Shown piece by piece: positions 39,302-49,975 of a stretch of DNA of 64,000 bases. Under the pieces are notes generated by a model. It was not told where the DNA came from. It made no database searches and saw nothing but the letters and a program-made list of their open reading frames with translations. Source of the DNA: Microbacteriaceae bacterium (GTDB lineage: Bacteria; Actinomycetota; Actinomycetes; Actinomycetales; Microbacteriaceae); the NCBI GenBank assembly GCA_027491295.1, contig JAIXWK010000002.1, positions 184,032 through 248,031 on the forward strand. The letters are read 5' to 3'. Position 1 is the first letter of the stretch; each line of letters begins with the position of its first letter. A program made the translations under genes and the position numbers.

Positions 39302-40546
39302 ATGGCTAGCCAGATTTCTGAATCAACGAAGATCAAATTCAGCACCGCTTTTCAGCGGCTCTGGACTGCTAGTGCAGCTAGCAATTTAGCTGACGGCCTT
39401 CTCAAAACCGCAGCCCCGCTGCTGGCAACCACTCTTACCAAAGACCCGTTTTGGATTTCAACCATCGCCGCTTTGAGCATGTTGCCTTGGTTGTTCTTCG
39501 CGATTCCAATTGGCGGTTTGGTAGACCGCATCAATCGCCGCAGCATGCTGGCGGTCGCCAATGCCTTCAGGCTAATTGCGGTCTTGATCATCGCCATCTC
39601 CACCGGATTAGAGCTGATTACATTGCCGATTCTGCTTGGCGCAGTCTTTATCTTCGGCGTCGGCGAAGTGATCTACGACACCACCCTGCAGTCGATGATG
39701 CCCGAGGTGTTGACGAAAGACCAGCTCGATCGAGGCAATGCCAGATTGCAGATTGTGGGCACAACCCTGGCTGAGTTTGTTGGAGCACCGGTGAGCGGTT
39801 TGCTGTTCGCCGCATCAATTGCCCTGCCGTTCTACTTTGGTGCGGGAGGAATTCTGCTCGCGGTAGTCCTAGTACTCGCAATTCCGAGGGCTTACTCAAT
39901 TTCTGATGTTCCTGCCAAAGTAAAAGCCCCCACCGGCTTTTGGGAGGACGTTCGTTTCGGCATTCGCTACCTCTATGAAGACAAGGTCTTACTAAAGCTG
40001 GTGCTGCTTACCTCTTCAATCGGCTTCTTCTTCTCGGCATCATCTTCGACGATGGTGCTGTTCCTTACTGAGACGCTGCAAACTCCGGTCGCGCTATTTG
40101 GATTCATATTTGCAGCCACTGCTGTTGGAGCCTTGGTTGGGTCGCTTATCGTGCCCAAGCTTTCGGAGCGCTTTGGGAGAACCACCACCATGGCCTGGTC
40201 GATCTTCCTATCCAGCGTGATGGTTGTCATTCAGGGCTTCTCGCCCAACTATTTGGTGGCGGCAGCGCTTATGGGCTTGAGTTCGACGGTTATCACCGGC
40301 TGGAACATCCTTCTGATGTCCACCTACCACCAGATCATTCCGGGTGAGCTGTTTGGTCGCATTCACGGCACCAGAAGAACCTTGGTTTGGGGTCTGATGC
40401 CTATTGGCGCACTACTGGGTGGAGTATTGGCAAGTATCGATCTTCGCCTGCCATTTATCGCAGGCGGTGTTGCCTGTTCGGTCCTTGCCCTGTGGGGCTT
40501 TAGATTCGTCGTGAACTTAGAGACAGCCTGGACCAAGAAGGATTAG
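39302..40546 (+). CDS. MFS transporter
   Basis: 12-TM profile, LWTASAASNLADGLLKTAAPLLA. Confidence 0.88.
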   Translation: MASQISESTKIKFSTAFQRLWTASAASNLADGLLKTAAPLLATTLTKDPFWISTIAALSMLPWLFFAIPIGGLVDRINRRSMLAVANAFRLIAVLIIAISTGLELITLPILLGAVFIFGVGEVIYDTTLQSMMPEVLTKDQLDRGNARLQIVGTTLAEFVGAPVSGLLFAASIALPFYFGAGGILLAVVLVLAIPRAYSISDVPAKVKAPTGFWEDVRFGIRYLYEDKVLLKLVLLTSSIGFFFSASSSTMVLFLTETLQTPVALFGFIFAATAVGALVGSLIVPKLSERFGRTTTMAWSIFLSSVMVVIQGFSPNYLVAAALMGLSSTVITGWNILLMSTYHQIIPGELFGRIHGTRRTLVWGLMPIGALLGGVLASIDLRLPFIAGGVACSVLALWGFRFVVNLETAWTKKD

Positions 40547-40551
40547 AGCAA

Positions 40552-40881
40552 TTGAAGCGCTATGTGATTTATGTGATTGACACCGCAACCAACACCGGCG
40601 GTCCAGGAGAAATGGCAGCGATTGATGCCTTCAACGATCACCTGCAGTCCAACAGCCACTGGATCACCGCAGCTGGCATTGGTGCTCCTGCAACCGCCAA
40701 GGTCATCGACAATCGCCAAGACGCCGGCAGGGTCACGCCAGGGTCGTTATTTGACTCCGAAGAGTTCTACAGCGGCTTCTGGCTTATCCAAGCCGAGTCC
40801 GATGCACAAGCACATGAGCTTGCGCTTGCCGGCTCTAAAGCTTGCAACCGAAAGGTAGAGCTGCGCCCCTACCTTGGGTAG
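40552..40881 (+). CDS. YCII-related domain protein
   Basis: AGIGAPATAKVIDNR...EEFYSGFWLIQAESDAQAHELA. Confidence 0.75.
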   Translation: MKRYVIYVIDTATNTGGPGEMAAIDAFNDHLQSNSHWITAAGIGAPATAKVIDNRQDAGRVTPGSLFDSEEFYSGFWLIQAESDAQAHELALAGSKACNRKVELRPYLG

Positions 40882-40936
40882 TCGCGCAAAAAGTTGGCTT
40901 TAGACTGGCACCAACTAAGGCTCAGAGCACGAAGAG

Positions 40937-41329
40937 GTGGTCACCATGACAAAGCCCCGTTCCATTGCAGCAATCCGAAAGGTACTCGCCGCAGGCTCCT
41001 TGGTCTTTGGTCTGAGCGCCATCGCACTAATTGCCGTGCCAGGAATTTTCAACCAACTGCTAGGGCTTCAAACCTCAGCTGATCTCGAGTGGGCCATGCG
41101 AATGATTGGAATTACCTTGGTCGCACTCTCGGGCAACATGTATTCGGTTTCCAGGCATGGCACTGACAAAGCCGTCTTGTTCTCTGGTCGCCTGATGTTG
41201 TTCAGCGCAGCCGGCCTAGGAGTTATCACGCTCACGATTTATACCAGCGGGAGCTGGTTTGCACAGGCTTACGCAATGGTTGGGTTTGGGTTCAGCGCTG
41301 CCTATGCCTGGGCTTTGGCTAGGAAATAA
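40937..41329 (+). CDS. Small multi-TM membrane protein
   Basis: 4 hydrophobic segments. Confidence 0.65.
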   Translation: MVTMTKPRSIAAIRKVLAAGSLVFGLSAIALIAVPGIFNQLLGLQTSADLEWAMRMIGITLVALSGNMYSVSRHGTDKAVLFSGRLMLFSAAGLGVITLTIYTSGSWFAQAYAMVGFGFSAAYAWALARK

Positions 41330-41331
41330 CT

Positions 41332-41589
41332 GTGTCTCAAAAACCTCAGAGAGCCATCAAACGTGCAGTGGCAGCAGGCAGAGACGAATACGACCTGCAC
41401 GATCAGGAGTGGCAAAGAATTGGGCTTTCAGCCCCTGCCAGGCGCGCACTGGTGGATGCCAAGCTCTACAAGGTTTCAGACCTAAGAAGGATTTCTCTTG
41501 CGGAACTCACCGCCCTACATGGCATGGGTAAGTCTGCAGTCGCCCGCATCAAAGTGATCATGGAAGCCAAGAAAATCAACTTTCGCTAA
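41332..41589 (+). CDS. Small helix-hairpin-helix / RNAP alpha-CTD-like protein
   Basis: LSAPARRALVDAKLYKVSDLRRISLAELTALHGMGKSAVARIK. Confidence 0.8.
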   Translation: MSQKPQRAIKRAVAAGRDEYDLHDQEWQRIGLSAPARRALVDAKLYKVSDLRRISLAELTALHGMGKSAVARIKVIMEAKKINFR

Positions 41590-41681
41590 TCTGCGATGCG
41601 CCGGTTGTTCGTTATTTACTGTCCGGCTAGTTTCCGCTTTTGTCGTGACGGCGAACCTTGGTGAATAGCTAGCTCAGCTTC

Positions 41682-42056
41682 CTAAAGGATGTATGAACCG
41701 AGGAATCGGTTGAAGGACTTCACATCAAACTTCGCATTGAACTCAAGGCGAACCTTTCCCAGTCCACTGAAGTACATCTCAAGCTCAGTATCACGGTCGA
41801 AAGAGCCTGCGGACTCAACCGAGAATGCCTGAATCTTGCTGTACGGCAGCGAGGTGTAGTCCCTCTTCTTGCCTGTCATTCCCTGCACGTTAACTACTAT
41901 CAGTCGCTTGTTGGTAAAAATAACCATGTCGCGCATGCCCTTGAAACTGGACTGAATTCCTTCGCCGTCAATCAACAGCTCCCCGACCATTTCCTGGCCC
42001 TCCTGGTTTGAAACTTCGGCCAACTTTACAAATGATGGATTCTTGAAATCAATCAT
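41682..42056 (-). CDS. Bacterial PH-domain protein
   Basis: MVIFTNKRLIVVNVQGMTGKKRDYTSLPYSKIQAFSVESAG. Confidence 0.85.
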   Translation of the reverse strand: MIDFKNPSFVKLAEVSNQEGQEMVGELLIDGEGIQSSFKGMRDMVIFTNKRLIVVNVQGMTGKKRDYTSLPYSKIQAFSVESAGSFDRDTELEMYFSGLGKVRLEFNAKFDVKSFNRFLGSYIL

Positions 42057-42299
42057 GTTTACCCCCCTATTTCGAAAATTTTCTTGTGCTTCACTTTACT
42101 CTTCTGGCCTCAGGAAAAAGGCAGCCTTCAAGTCGCTCAAGTAACAAAACCTTCATATTTTGCGCTTCAGGTGTCTGGGTTTAATTGATGATTGCTCCCC
42201 TGGGGAGACATGGCCTTTAGCGCGCAACCCTTGATAGAGGTGCTTTTCAAATAAAGTGTCAGCAAGTCACCCGGAATCATTAGAGGTGAAACCCGAAAG

Positions 42300-43136
42300 G
42301 TGCGCAAAGTGCGATTTGCAAAAAGCAAAGCCTTGGCCCTTATTAGATCAAGCCACCCAATACCCTGCTTGGCCGTTGCGCTATTTTCTGGACTGCTAGC
42401 TATCGGCTTGGGATTGCCATCGGAAAGAGCTGGCCTGATTTTCACTGCGGTTCTTTTGCAGCAGATATCTGTTGGGCTCTCAAATGACTGGATTGATTAT
42501 GAGCGCGATGTTGCGGCGAACAGGACTGACAAGCCAACCGTTTCCGGCTTGGTGAAAGTCTCATGGCTACGAACCGGGTCTCTCTTCGCATTAGCCCTAG
42601 CCATAGTCACTTCTCTCGCCATGGGAAGCAGCGCGGTTTTAGTGATGCTCCTAATGCTTCTTGCGGGCTGGTCATACAACCTGGGGATGAAACTCAATTG
42701 GTTATCTCCGATTCCCTATGCAGTTGGCTTTGGAACCATACCAATCTTTGTTGGCATGGCTGCCACTGAGCCGTTCTGGGTCGAGCCATGGATAGTAATG
42801 GCAGCCGCGCTACTGGGAGTTTCTGCCCACTTCGCAAATGTTCTGCCAGACATGCAGGCAGATAAGCTCACCGGAGTTAGAGCTCTTCCTCATCTAATGG
42901 GTCAGCGTTTATCAGCAGTCGTGATTTCGCTAAGCGCTCTGTTTGCAACGCTATTGGTTGTGACCCAGTCGAGAAACCTGCCTGCGGAAGCTGCCGCTGC
43001 CGGACTCGCAGCAACTGTGTTGTTGGTGGGGATTGCAAGTTTGCTATCGCTTAGGAAACAGCCGCCGAGGATTGCTTTTTTCCTATTGATTCTGGCTTCG
43101 CTGGTAAACGTCATCCTGCTAATGCTTGGGGCTTAG
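42300..43136 (+). CDS. UbiA-family prenyltransferase
   Basis: QISVGLSNDWIDYERDVAANRTDKP; VLPDMQADKLTG. Confidence 0.85.
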   Translation: MRKVRFAKSKALALIRSSHPIPCLAVALFSGLLAIGLGLPSERAGLIFTAVLLQQISVGLSNDWIDYERDVAANRTDKPTVSGLVKVSWLRTGSLFALALAIVTSLAMGSSAVLVMLLMLLAGWSYNLGMKLNWLSPIPYAVGFGTIPIFVGMAATEPFWVEPWIVMAAALLGVSAHFANVLPDMQADKLTGVRALPHLMGQRLSAVVISLSALFATLLVVTQSRNLPAEAAAAGLAATVLLVGIASLLSLRKQPPRIAFFLLILASLVNVILLMLGA

Positions 43137-43142
43137 AAGCTG

Positions 43143-43421
43143 TTAGCCCTTGCGCTTTACCCATAGCAGACCGCCAAGGCCTGCTAATAGCACAGCTGTT
43201 GGAGCGACGAAGTCTAAAGCGGAGAACCAGTCGGTTTGGCTATTGATGATTACGAATACATAGCCCGCTAAGCCCATACCGACCAGCGCCCAGGCGATGC
43301 CCTTGGAGGTTCTGATGTCGATCCGGTTTAGCTCTTCGCGGGTTCTTGCGACCAGCTTGCCGCAGGCTGGGCAGTTGTAATCGGTTGGAGAAATTGCTTC
43401 ATTGCAGTGTGGACAGGTCAT
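43143..43421 (-). CDS. Zinc-ribbon membrane protein
   Basis: CPHCNEAISPTDYNCPACG + 2 TM. Confidence 0.8.
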   Translation of the reverse strand: MTCPHCNEAISPTDYNCPACGKLVARTREELNRIDIRTSKGIAWALVGMGLAGYVFVIINSQTDWFSALDFVAPTAVLLAGLGGLLWVKRKG

Positions 43422-43540
43422 GTCCCTAGCTTAGAACCAAGGCGCTCTCTGGGCGCTAAGCCACATAGTGATGAATGTCGTGGAGATTAGTTGTCATTTG
43501 TCTGCCAACTAAAGCAACAGGCTCATAGTCCTTCTTGTTT

Positions 43541-44707
43541 CTACTCGAAACGAAGGGCGTCGATTGGCTCTAACTTGGCAGCGGTTCTTGCTGGCCAAAC
43601 ACCAAAAACAACTCCAACCACCAAGCTGAATCCAAGAGCCAAGAGCACAGTTTCTAACTGAATCGAGAAGACCCAGTCGCCAATGATTGCCAAGAAGTAG
43701 GCAGCTATCTCACCCAGGATCAAACCAACCACACCACCGGCGAGTGAGAGCACGATCGCCTCAATCAAGAACTGGGTAAGGATGTTGGACTGCTTAGCAC
43801 CAATGGCTCTTCTGACACCGATCTCACGAGTTCGCTCGCGAACCGAAACCAACATGATGTTCATGATTCCAATGCCACCAACCACCAGCGAGATACCGGC
43901 GATGCCGGTCAGCAATAGTCCAAGAGTGTCAGTGATGCTGCTCACGGCAGCAATCAAAGAAGCCTGGTTGGTGATGGTGTAGCGGGCATCGGTTTCAGTG
44001 CCCAGGCCATAGCGCTCTCGCAATAGCTTGTCGGTTGCAAGCTGCAAGGCATCAACAGCCTCAGGAGTCTCGGCTTGAACCACGATGCTAGAAACATAAG
44101 GGTACTGGCTAAAGAGTTTTCTAGCTGAATCGAGGGTGACATAAACCCGACCGCTGGTGCCAAAGCCAGCCTGGTCATCGAGCACTCCAACGAGCCTAAA
44201 ATCTTGACCATTTAGCTTCACGCTTTGACCCAGCATCGAAGCGGTTAGCCCTAGGTCATTCGCAGCATCAGCTCCAAAAACCACATCCTTCGCAGAAGAT
44301 GCAAACTTGCTGTCGGAGAGGTATGAACCAAGAGCAATGTCGGGCTTTACAGCTTCAAAATACTCTGCGGAGACACCCACCAAACGAGCGTTTACTCTCT
44401 TGTCTTCGGTTGCGATTGTGCCCTCATTTTGGGTCTGCACAAACATGACAGACACACCATCGAGATCTGCAAGTGCATAGGCATCCTGCTCACTCAGGGC
44501 ATCCGGAGCCATTGCGGTGATGTTCAGTTGGTTGGTGCCCAAAGTGGCCAAAGACTTGTTGATTCCCTGCGATGCACCATCAACGATGGAGGTCAAAGCC
44601 ACGATTGCCGCCACGCCAATAACGACACCCAGCATTGTTAGTAGCGAACGAACCTTGGTTGCCCAGATTCTGTTTAGGGCTAGACGAGCGGTGCCGAGAA
44701 GCTTCAC
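43541..44707 (-). CDS. MacB-type ABC transporter permease
   Basis: RSLLTMLGVVIGVAAIVALTSI; FtsX domain with RERTREIGVRRAIGA. Confidence 0.92.
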   Translation of the reverse strand: MKLLGTARLALNRIWATKVRSLLTMLGVVIGVAAIVALTSIVDGASQGINKSLATLGTNQLNITAMAPDALSEQDAYALADLDGVSVMFVQTQNEGTIATEDKRVNARLVGVSAEYFEAVKPDIALGSYLSDSKFASSAKDVVFGADAANDLGLTASMLGQSVKLNGQDFRLVGVLDDQAGFGTSGRVYVTLDSARKLFSQYPYVSSIVVQAETPEAVDALQLATDKLLRERYGLGTETDARYTITNQASLIAAVSSITDTLGLLLTGIAGISLVVGGIGIMNIMLVSVRERTREIGVRRAIGAKQSNILTQFLIEAIVLSLAGGVVGLILGEIAAYFLAIIGDWVFSIQLETVLLALGFSLVVGVVFGVWPARTAAKLEPIDALRFE

Positions 44708-45423
44708 TTTGCGCCTCTTTCGTCGCGCTCAATAAGGCCATCTCGCAAGAAAACTCGTCTAGGTGCACTTGCTGCAATCTCTAAATCGTGAGTGATCAAG
44801 ATGATGGTTCGACCCTCTTTATTGAGTTCCTTCAAAAGATCAATGACCTGGGCTCCAGTCTTGGAGTCAAGCGCTCCGGTTGGCTCATCTGCCAGCACGA
44901 TATCTGGGCTGGCTACCAGAGCTCGAGCAATTGCAACGCGCTGTTGCTGTCCACCGGAAAGGCGGTTGCGATCAAAGTTCAAACGCTCGCCCAGACCCAA
45001 ACGATTAAGGATCTCGGTGGCAGTCAACTTAGCCTGCTTGGAACTAACACCCTGATACAAAAGCGGAGCCATTACGTTCTCGATTGCGGTGGTGTTTGGA
45101 AGCAGTTGGAACTGCTGAAACACAAAACCAATTGCCTTGGAGCGCAAGCTGGTTAGCTGGTTGTCATTTAGTTCGCTGGTCGGGTCGGAAGCAATTTTCA
45201 CAACACCTGAACTGGGCCTATCAAGGCACCCAATTAGGTTCATCATGGTGGACTTGCCGCTACCGGACGGACCAACAATCGCTACAAACTCACCTCTTTC
45301 AATGACCAAATCCACACCGTCCAAAGCGACGGTAACTTGATCACCAACTAGGTATTCGCGTCGAACATTCTCGAGTTCGACAACTGGATTAGCCACTGTT
45401 TCGAGCCCCTGGAGGAGGTCCAA
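44704..45423 (-). CDS. ABC transporter ATP-binding protein (MacB/LolD type)
   Basis: Walker [25 protein letters not shown]. Confidence 0.95.
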   Translation of the reverse strand: MDLLQGLETVANPVVELENVRREYLVGDQVTVALDGVDLVIERGEFVAIVGPSGSGKSTMMNLIGCLDRPSSGVVKIASDPTSELNDNQLTSLRSKAIGFVFQQFQLLPNTTAIENVMAPLLYQGVSSKQAKLTATEILNRLGLGERLNFDRNRLSGGQQQRVAIARALVASPDIVLADEPTGALDSKTGAQVIDLLKELNKEGRTIILITHDLEIAASAPRRVFLRDGLIERDERGAK

Positions 45424-46324
45424 AGTTCACTGGCGCAGGGATTGTTCCACTAACACCGGTAATCACTTGATCGCCGGACTCTAGGCCTGAAGTAATCTCA
45501 ACCAGGCTGTCTCCAGCAAGACCAAGCTTGACCTCTACTATCTCAACGGTCTGCTTACCTTCGGCATCAACAATCAAAACCTCAACCTCTGGAACATCAC
45601 CAACCAGTGAGCTCATTGGAACTGCTAGAACGTCAGATTTCTTTTGAACTTCAATAACGGCGGTAGCGCTCATGCCGAACCTTGCACCTTCTGGGATTGC
45701 AGTGACATCTACCAAGACTTCGTATTGCTTGATGCCGCTAACAGATTGTGCGACCTGTCCGATACGAACAACTTCACCTTCGAACACTGCGTTAATTGCA
45801 TCGAGCTCGATGGTTGCCTTCTGACCCAGGGTCACAAGGTCAGCGTCGTATTCACTTACAAACACAGAAACAATCGGCTGCGCACTTCCAACGGTCAATA
45901 CCGATCCAGAGGTGCGAAGACCTGCTGCGGTGTCGATAGATCTAACCAAGCCATCAGAGATAGCGACAACCTCAATGCTTTGACCCATTTGGTTTAGGTA
46001 GGAGAACAAGACATCATCGGCCTTGACCTCATCGCCGGCCTTCACCTGAATCTCTTCAATCTCGAGGCTCAGCCCGAATTGCGCCGGCAATGCCGAAGAG
46101 CCATTGGCGGAAACCAGAACCGGTTCTTCGCTTGGTCCATAGGCAAGTAGTTGAGACTCTGCCAGCTGACCATTTGCAGAGACGGTCTTTACGACCTCGG
46201 TCGGCTTGACCTCATAGGTCTCGTACTCGGTTACCTGGTTCAGGCCGCTAAAGACAAATCCGCCAACCACAGCTGCCACAACTGCGGTAATTCCAACGAT
46301 CCAAGGCCAACGCCGCTTCTTCAT
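45389..46324 (-). CDS. HlyD/RND-type periplasmic adaptor
   Basis: N-terminal TM, lipoyl/beta-barrel halves; start at MKKRRWPW. Confidence 0.88.
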   Translation of the reverse strand: MKKRRWPWIVGITAVVAAVVGGFVFSGLNQVTEYETYEVKPTEVVKTVSANGQLAESQLLAYGPSEEPVLVSANGSSALPAQFGLSLEIEEIQVKAGDEVKADDVLFSYLNQMGQSIEVVAISDGLVRSIDTAAGLRTSGSVLTVGSAQPIVSVFVSEYDADLVTLGQKATIELDAINAVFEGEVVRIGQVAQSVSGIKQYEVLVDVTAIPEGARFGMSATAVIEVQKKSDVLAVPMSSLVGDVPEVEVLIVDAEGKQTVEIVEVKLGLAGDSLVEITSGLESGDQVITGVSGTIPAPVNFGPPPGARNSG

Positions 46325-46410
46325 ATTTGCTTCTCTCATAAGCCGCGCAAGCGGGGGATATGGTTCCTATAGGTAAAACTCTCACACCAACCTAAAAGAT
46401 TCCTGAGTGT

Positions 46411-46686
46411 TTATTGAGTCAGGTCTGCAAACCAATCGATTGTTGGCTGAAGAGTGGATCTTTCAAGCTTCAGGACTTCAGACCCATCGCTTGAAATCAC
46501 AGTTACAAGTCCCGAACGAATTAGAGGCTCAAGATGTTTTTGAACCGACGCTGTGGTTAGCTTGCAGTCTTTTGCCAACTCATTGACTGAAAGTGGTTTT
46601 TCTACCAAGGCTCGCACAATGCGGCGGCACTGCGGAGCAACAAGAGCTTCTAGGTTGAGTGCAAATTGAGTTTCCGAAGGCTTCAT
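46411..46686 (-). CDS. ArsR-like winged HTH regulator
   Basis: CRRIVRALVEKPLSVNELAKDCKLTTASVQKHLEPLIRSGLV. Confidence 0.85.
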   Translation of the reverse strand: MKPSETQFALNLEALVAPQCRRIVRALVEKPLSVNELAKDCKLTTASVQKHLEPLIRSGLVTVISSDGSEVLKLERSTLQPTIDWFADLTQ

Positions 46687-46715
46687 GGATAGCTCATCTC
46701 AAATGGCTGGAAAGT

Positions 46716-47381
46716 TTAGTTTTCCGACTTTTGGGTTTTTGCTCCATCAGGCCAAGCCACAACGCAAACCTTGTTTCCGGAGCGGTCTGCAAGCACCCAC
46801 CAAGATGGTGCTTCTGAGCTATCGACAATCACACCACCTGCTGCTACCGCAGCATCCACTCGACTCTGGGCATGATCATTTGAAACTGAGACGTCGATGT
46901 GCATCGCATGGCGAAGCGGCTTATTAACATCTATGTCTTGCATCCAAACATTGGAACTGATTCCCAATGGGTCGATACCTGCATCATCGAGCATTGGTTG
47001 GTACCCAAGTACCGCTCGCCAGAAACCAACATCAATGGCATCTGGTTTTGCGGCGATGGCAAACTGCACTTCTTGCACCATGCTTGGAGCTGCAACAGCA
47101 CCTAGAGACTTTGCAATCTTCGAGATTTCACGCGCAAGTTCGATGTGTTCAACTTCGGTATTCCAGACCTCGCGAGTGAGCCGGACGGTCAGACTCTTGG
47201 TGACAATCGACATGTGGGCAGGTGTGCCATCTAGTCCTGACAGCAGGGAAATCGATTGCGCCAGTGCAGCAGCATCGGTAAGTGTCTTGGTTTGAAACAC
47301 AGCAGTGGGACCGCCATGCAGCACAACCCAGTCATCTAAGCCTTCAGCGGCAAGAAACCCTTTCCAACCCTGGTCACTCAT
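46716..47381 (-). CDS. Fusion of pterin-4a-carbinolamine dehydratase-like domain and VOC/glyoxalase-like domain
   Basis: N-terminal KSLTVRLTR...EVEHIELAREISKIAKSLGA; C-terminal VGFWRAVLGYQPM...WWVLADRSGNKVCVVAW. Confidence 0.8.
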   Translation of the reverse strand: MSDQGWKGFLAAEGLDDWVVLHGGPTAVFQTKTLTDAAALAQSISLLSGLDGTPAHMSIVTKSLTVRLTREVWNTEVEHIELAREISKIAKSLGAVAAPSMVQEVQFAIAAKPDAIDVGFWRAVLGYQPMLDDAGIDPLGISSNVWMQDIDVNKPLRHAMHIDVSVSNDHAQSRVDAAVAAGGVIVDSSEAPSWWVLADRSGNKVCVVAWPDGAKTQKSEN

Positions 47382-47488
47382 CGAGACTCCTTCTTCAAAC
47401 AAAACTGGTGGAATGCACTACAGGAGAGTCTAGAAGAGCCTCAAGCATCACTAGCTGATTCCTTATCGTCCGGCAATAAACTGACAGC

Positions 47489-49048
47489 ATGACCCAGGCA
47501 AACTACGATGTTGCGATTATTGGTGGCGGACACAACGGGCTGGTTGCTGCCGCTTACCTAGCCAAAGCTGGTAAGTCTGTAGTGGTGCTGGAACAGCATG
47601 ACGTGGTTGGTGGCGCAGCAGTTTCTACCAAAACATTCGAAGGTGTTGAGGCAAGACTCTCTCGCTATTCCTACCTAGTGAGCCTGCTACCGAAGCAGGT
47701 GATTGAGGACCTAGATCTCGAGGTTGAACTAGCACCTCGCCGCTATGGATCTTTCACCCCGACACTTGATGGCAAGTCTGGGCTTTTGATTGACAAATCC
47801 GATGCAGCCGCAACCAAAGCTTCATTTGAAGCGGTTGGTGCGGGAGATGATTTTGAAACTTGGAACCAGTTCTATGCCAATACCGAAGTCATTGCACAAA
47901 AGCTTTTCTCAACCGTTTTGGAGCCACTTCGCACCGAGCAAGAAGTCGCAGACCTACTTGGGCCTGAGCTTTGGAGCGACTTCTTCGAGCGACCAATCGG
48001 CGAGACGATTGAAAAGAACTTCAAGTCAGATCTAGTCCGCGGTGTTGTGATGACCGATGCGGTGATTGGCACCTTCGCCTCCAACCAAGACGAATCGCTG
48101 CAGGCTAACAAGTGCTTTTTGTATCACGTGATTGGCAATGAGACCGGAGACTGGAACATCCCGGTTGGAGGCATGGGTTCTGTCACTACATCGATGGCGA
48201 AGCGAGCTAAAGAACTTGGGGCAGAACTGAGACCAGACTGCCAAGTGACTGCTATCGACTCGGGCGAGCCACACGCAATCAGGTTTGTCGAGAAAGGTGC
48301 TGAGCACTCAATCACCGCAGACGTCATTCTCGCTAACGTCGCTAAGCCCACCCTCGATGCACTTCTTGGTCACGCCGGCAAGCACAACATTGAGGGTGCT
48401 CAGGTGAAGGTAAACATGCTGCTTACGCGCTTGCCAAAACTCAAAGCCGGCACCGACCCAATTGCGGCATTCGGAGGAACACTTCATATCAACGAGATGT
48501 TCGAGCAGTTGCAGACTGCTTACGACCAGGCTTCTCAAGGTGAGATACCTAACCCGTTGCCCTGCGAAATCTATTGTCACTCGATCACCGACCCAAGCAT
48601 CCTCGGTCCTGAACTCAGGGCCTCTGGAGCTCAAACCCTGACGGTGTTTGCCCTGCACACCCCGCATTCGTTACTAGCCGGTCATGATCACGATCAGATG
48701 CGCCAAGCTCTTGAAGACGCAGCTATTGAATCCATCAACTCGGTGCTTGCCGAGGATGTTCGAGACCTGCTGTTTGTGGATGCCAATGGCAAACCCTGCA
48801 TTGAAACTAAGACCACACAGGATCTAGAGGACGCTCTGGGGCTGCCAGGTGGCAACATCTTCCACGCGCCACTGAGCTGGCCATATGCGTCTGCTGGGGC
48901 CGTGCTGGACACTCCTGCTACCCGCTGGGGCGTGGACTCTGGATACCAAGGCATTTACTTCTGTGGTTCGACCGCAGTGCGCGGTGGAGCAGTTAGCGGC
49001 ATCGCAGGTCACAACGCCGCCATGGCTGTTCTTGAGCAAGATTTGTAA
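47489..49048 (+). CDS. Phytoene dehydrogenase-like FAD/NAD(P) oxidoreductase (COG1233 type)
   Basis: DVAIIGGGHNGLVAAAYLAKAGKSVVVLEQHDVVGGAA. Confidence 0.9.
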   Translation: MTQANYDVAIIGGGHNGLVAAAYLAKAGKSVVVLEQHDVVGGAAVSTKTFEGVEARLSRYSYLVSLLPKQVIEDLDLEVELAPRRYGSFTPTLDGKSGLLIDKSDAAATKASFEAVGAGDDFETWNQFYANTEVIAQKLFSTVLEPLRTEQEVADLLGPELWSDFFERPIGETIEKNFKSDLVRGVVMTDAVIGTFASNQDESLQANKCFLYHVIGNETGDWNIPVGGMGSVTTSMAKRAKELGAELRPDCQVTAIDSGEPHAIRFVEKGAEHSITADVILANVAKPTLDALLGHAGKHNIEGAQVKVNMLLTRLPKLKAGTDPIAAFGGTLHINEMFEQLQTAYDQASQGEIPNPLPCEIYCHSITDPSILGPELRASGAQTLTVFALHTPHSLLAGHDHDQMRQALEDAAIESINSVLAEDVRDLLFVDANGKPCIETKTTQDLEDALGLPGGNIFHAPLSWPYASAGAVLDTPATRWGVDSGYQGIYFCGSTAVRGGAVSGIAGHNAAMAVLEQDL

Positions 49049-49062
49049 GGCTTTTTGGCGGA

Positions 49063-49323
49063 CTAGCCCCACCAGACACACGTATCGAAAGCTAAATTTT
49101 CAGCCCTGAGTCGTCTGGCCAAGTCTTGATACTTATCATTGGCCATCAGCTCGGCTTGTTCACTAGAAAAACCAGTTCTCTCATCGAAGTTCTCCAACAT
49201 GAAAAGTGACCAAGCTTCCAAGTCCGAAACTAGTTCTGGATCCAGTCGGCTTCTTAGGCCTCCATCTTCAAGGTCTCCGATTTCGACAAACGGCCACGTT
49301 GTCCAATTGAATGTAAATTCCAT
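49063..49323 (-). CDS. Conserved hypothetical acidic protein
   Basis: 86 aa ORF between convergent neighbours. Confidence 0.55.
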   Translation of the reverse strand: MEFTFNWTTWPFVEIGDLEDGGLRSRLDPELVSDLEAWSLFMLENFDERTGFSSEQAELMANDKYQDLARRLRAENLAFDTCVWWG

Positions 49324-49345
49324 GGTGCCAAGGTATCGCCAGTTT

Positions 49346-49975
49346 TCAACAACTGGATTTTGTCGTAGGGATTGAGGTTATAACAATCTTGTTGTTGGTT
49401 GACACCAGGACTGTGGGGTTGATCGTTTTTACAAGTTGCATTGCTCCGTTTACATAGCGAAAAACTTGTATTGGGGTCGTGTAACATCTCTTGGACCCTG
49501 GACGATCAATCACTGAGGCAGGGGCGATTAGGGCTCTGGAAGTTGCCCAAACCATGTCGTCATCCCAAAAGAATCCGCCCAAGTTTTGGATCTCCCAGGA
49601 GGACTGATGCCTGTTTCGTATGTGAATGTAGCCATCCGAGACTGTTCCACACTTCAGGCTTACAACGCCGTCTACCGAGCTAGCAAAGGAAGCAACGTTC
49701 AGTTCAACAGCTCCCGCGTTGCACAAACCAATAACGAAGGGGTTGAGGCGATTCTGACCGTTCGAATCAACCACGCGGTCTCTTCCAACAATCGGACTTC
49801 CCGAATACCAAGTGCCTGAGGCTTCAGAGTATAAAACAATAGTTCCTTCGGCCGGGTCTTTACTCTCGGCCAAAGCTGGACTCGGGGCACCAACTGACAG
49901 CGTCATGCAGATTAGCGAGGCCCAAAGTGGCAGACGAGCATTGTGAGTAATGGCAAGCAACTTTCGAGTTTTCAT
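49346..49975 (-). CDS. Secreted hypothetical protein
   Basis: Sec signal MKTRKLLAITHNARLPLWASLICMTLSVGAPSPALA; RBS GAGAAAGGAAAT. Confidence 0.65.
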   Translation of the reverse strand: MKTRKLLAITHNARLPLWASLICMTLSVGAPSPALAESKDPAEGTIVLYSEASGTWYSGSPIVGRDRVVDSNGQNRLNPFVIGLCNAGAVELNVASFASSVDGVVSLKCGTVSDGYIHIRNRHQSSWEIQNLGGFFWDDDMVWATSRALIAPASVIDRPGSKRCYTTPIQVFRYVNGAMQLVKTINPTVLVSTNNKIVITSIPTTKSSC

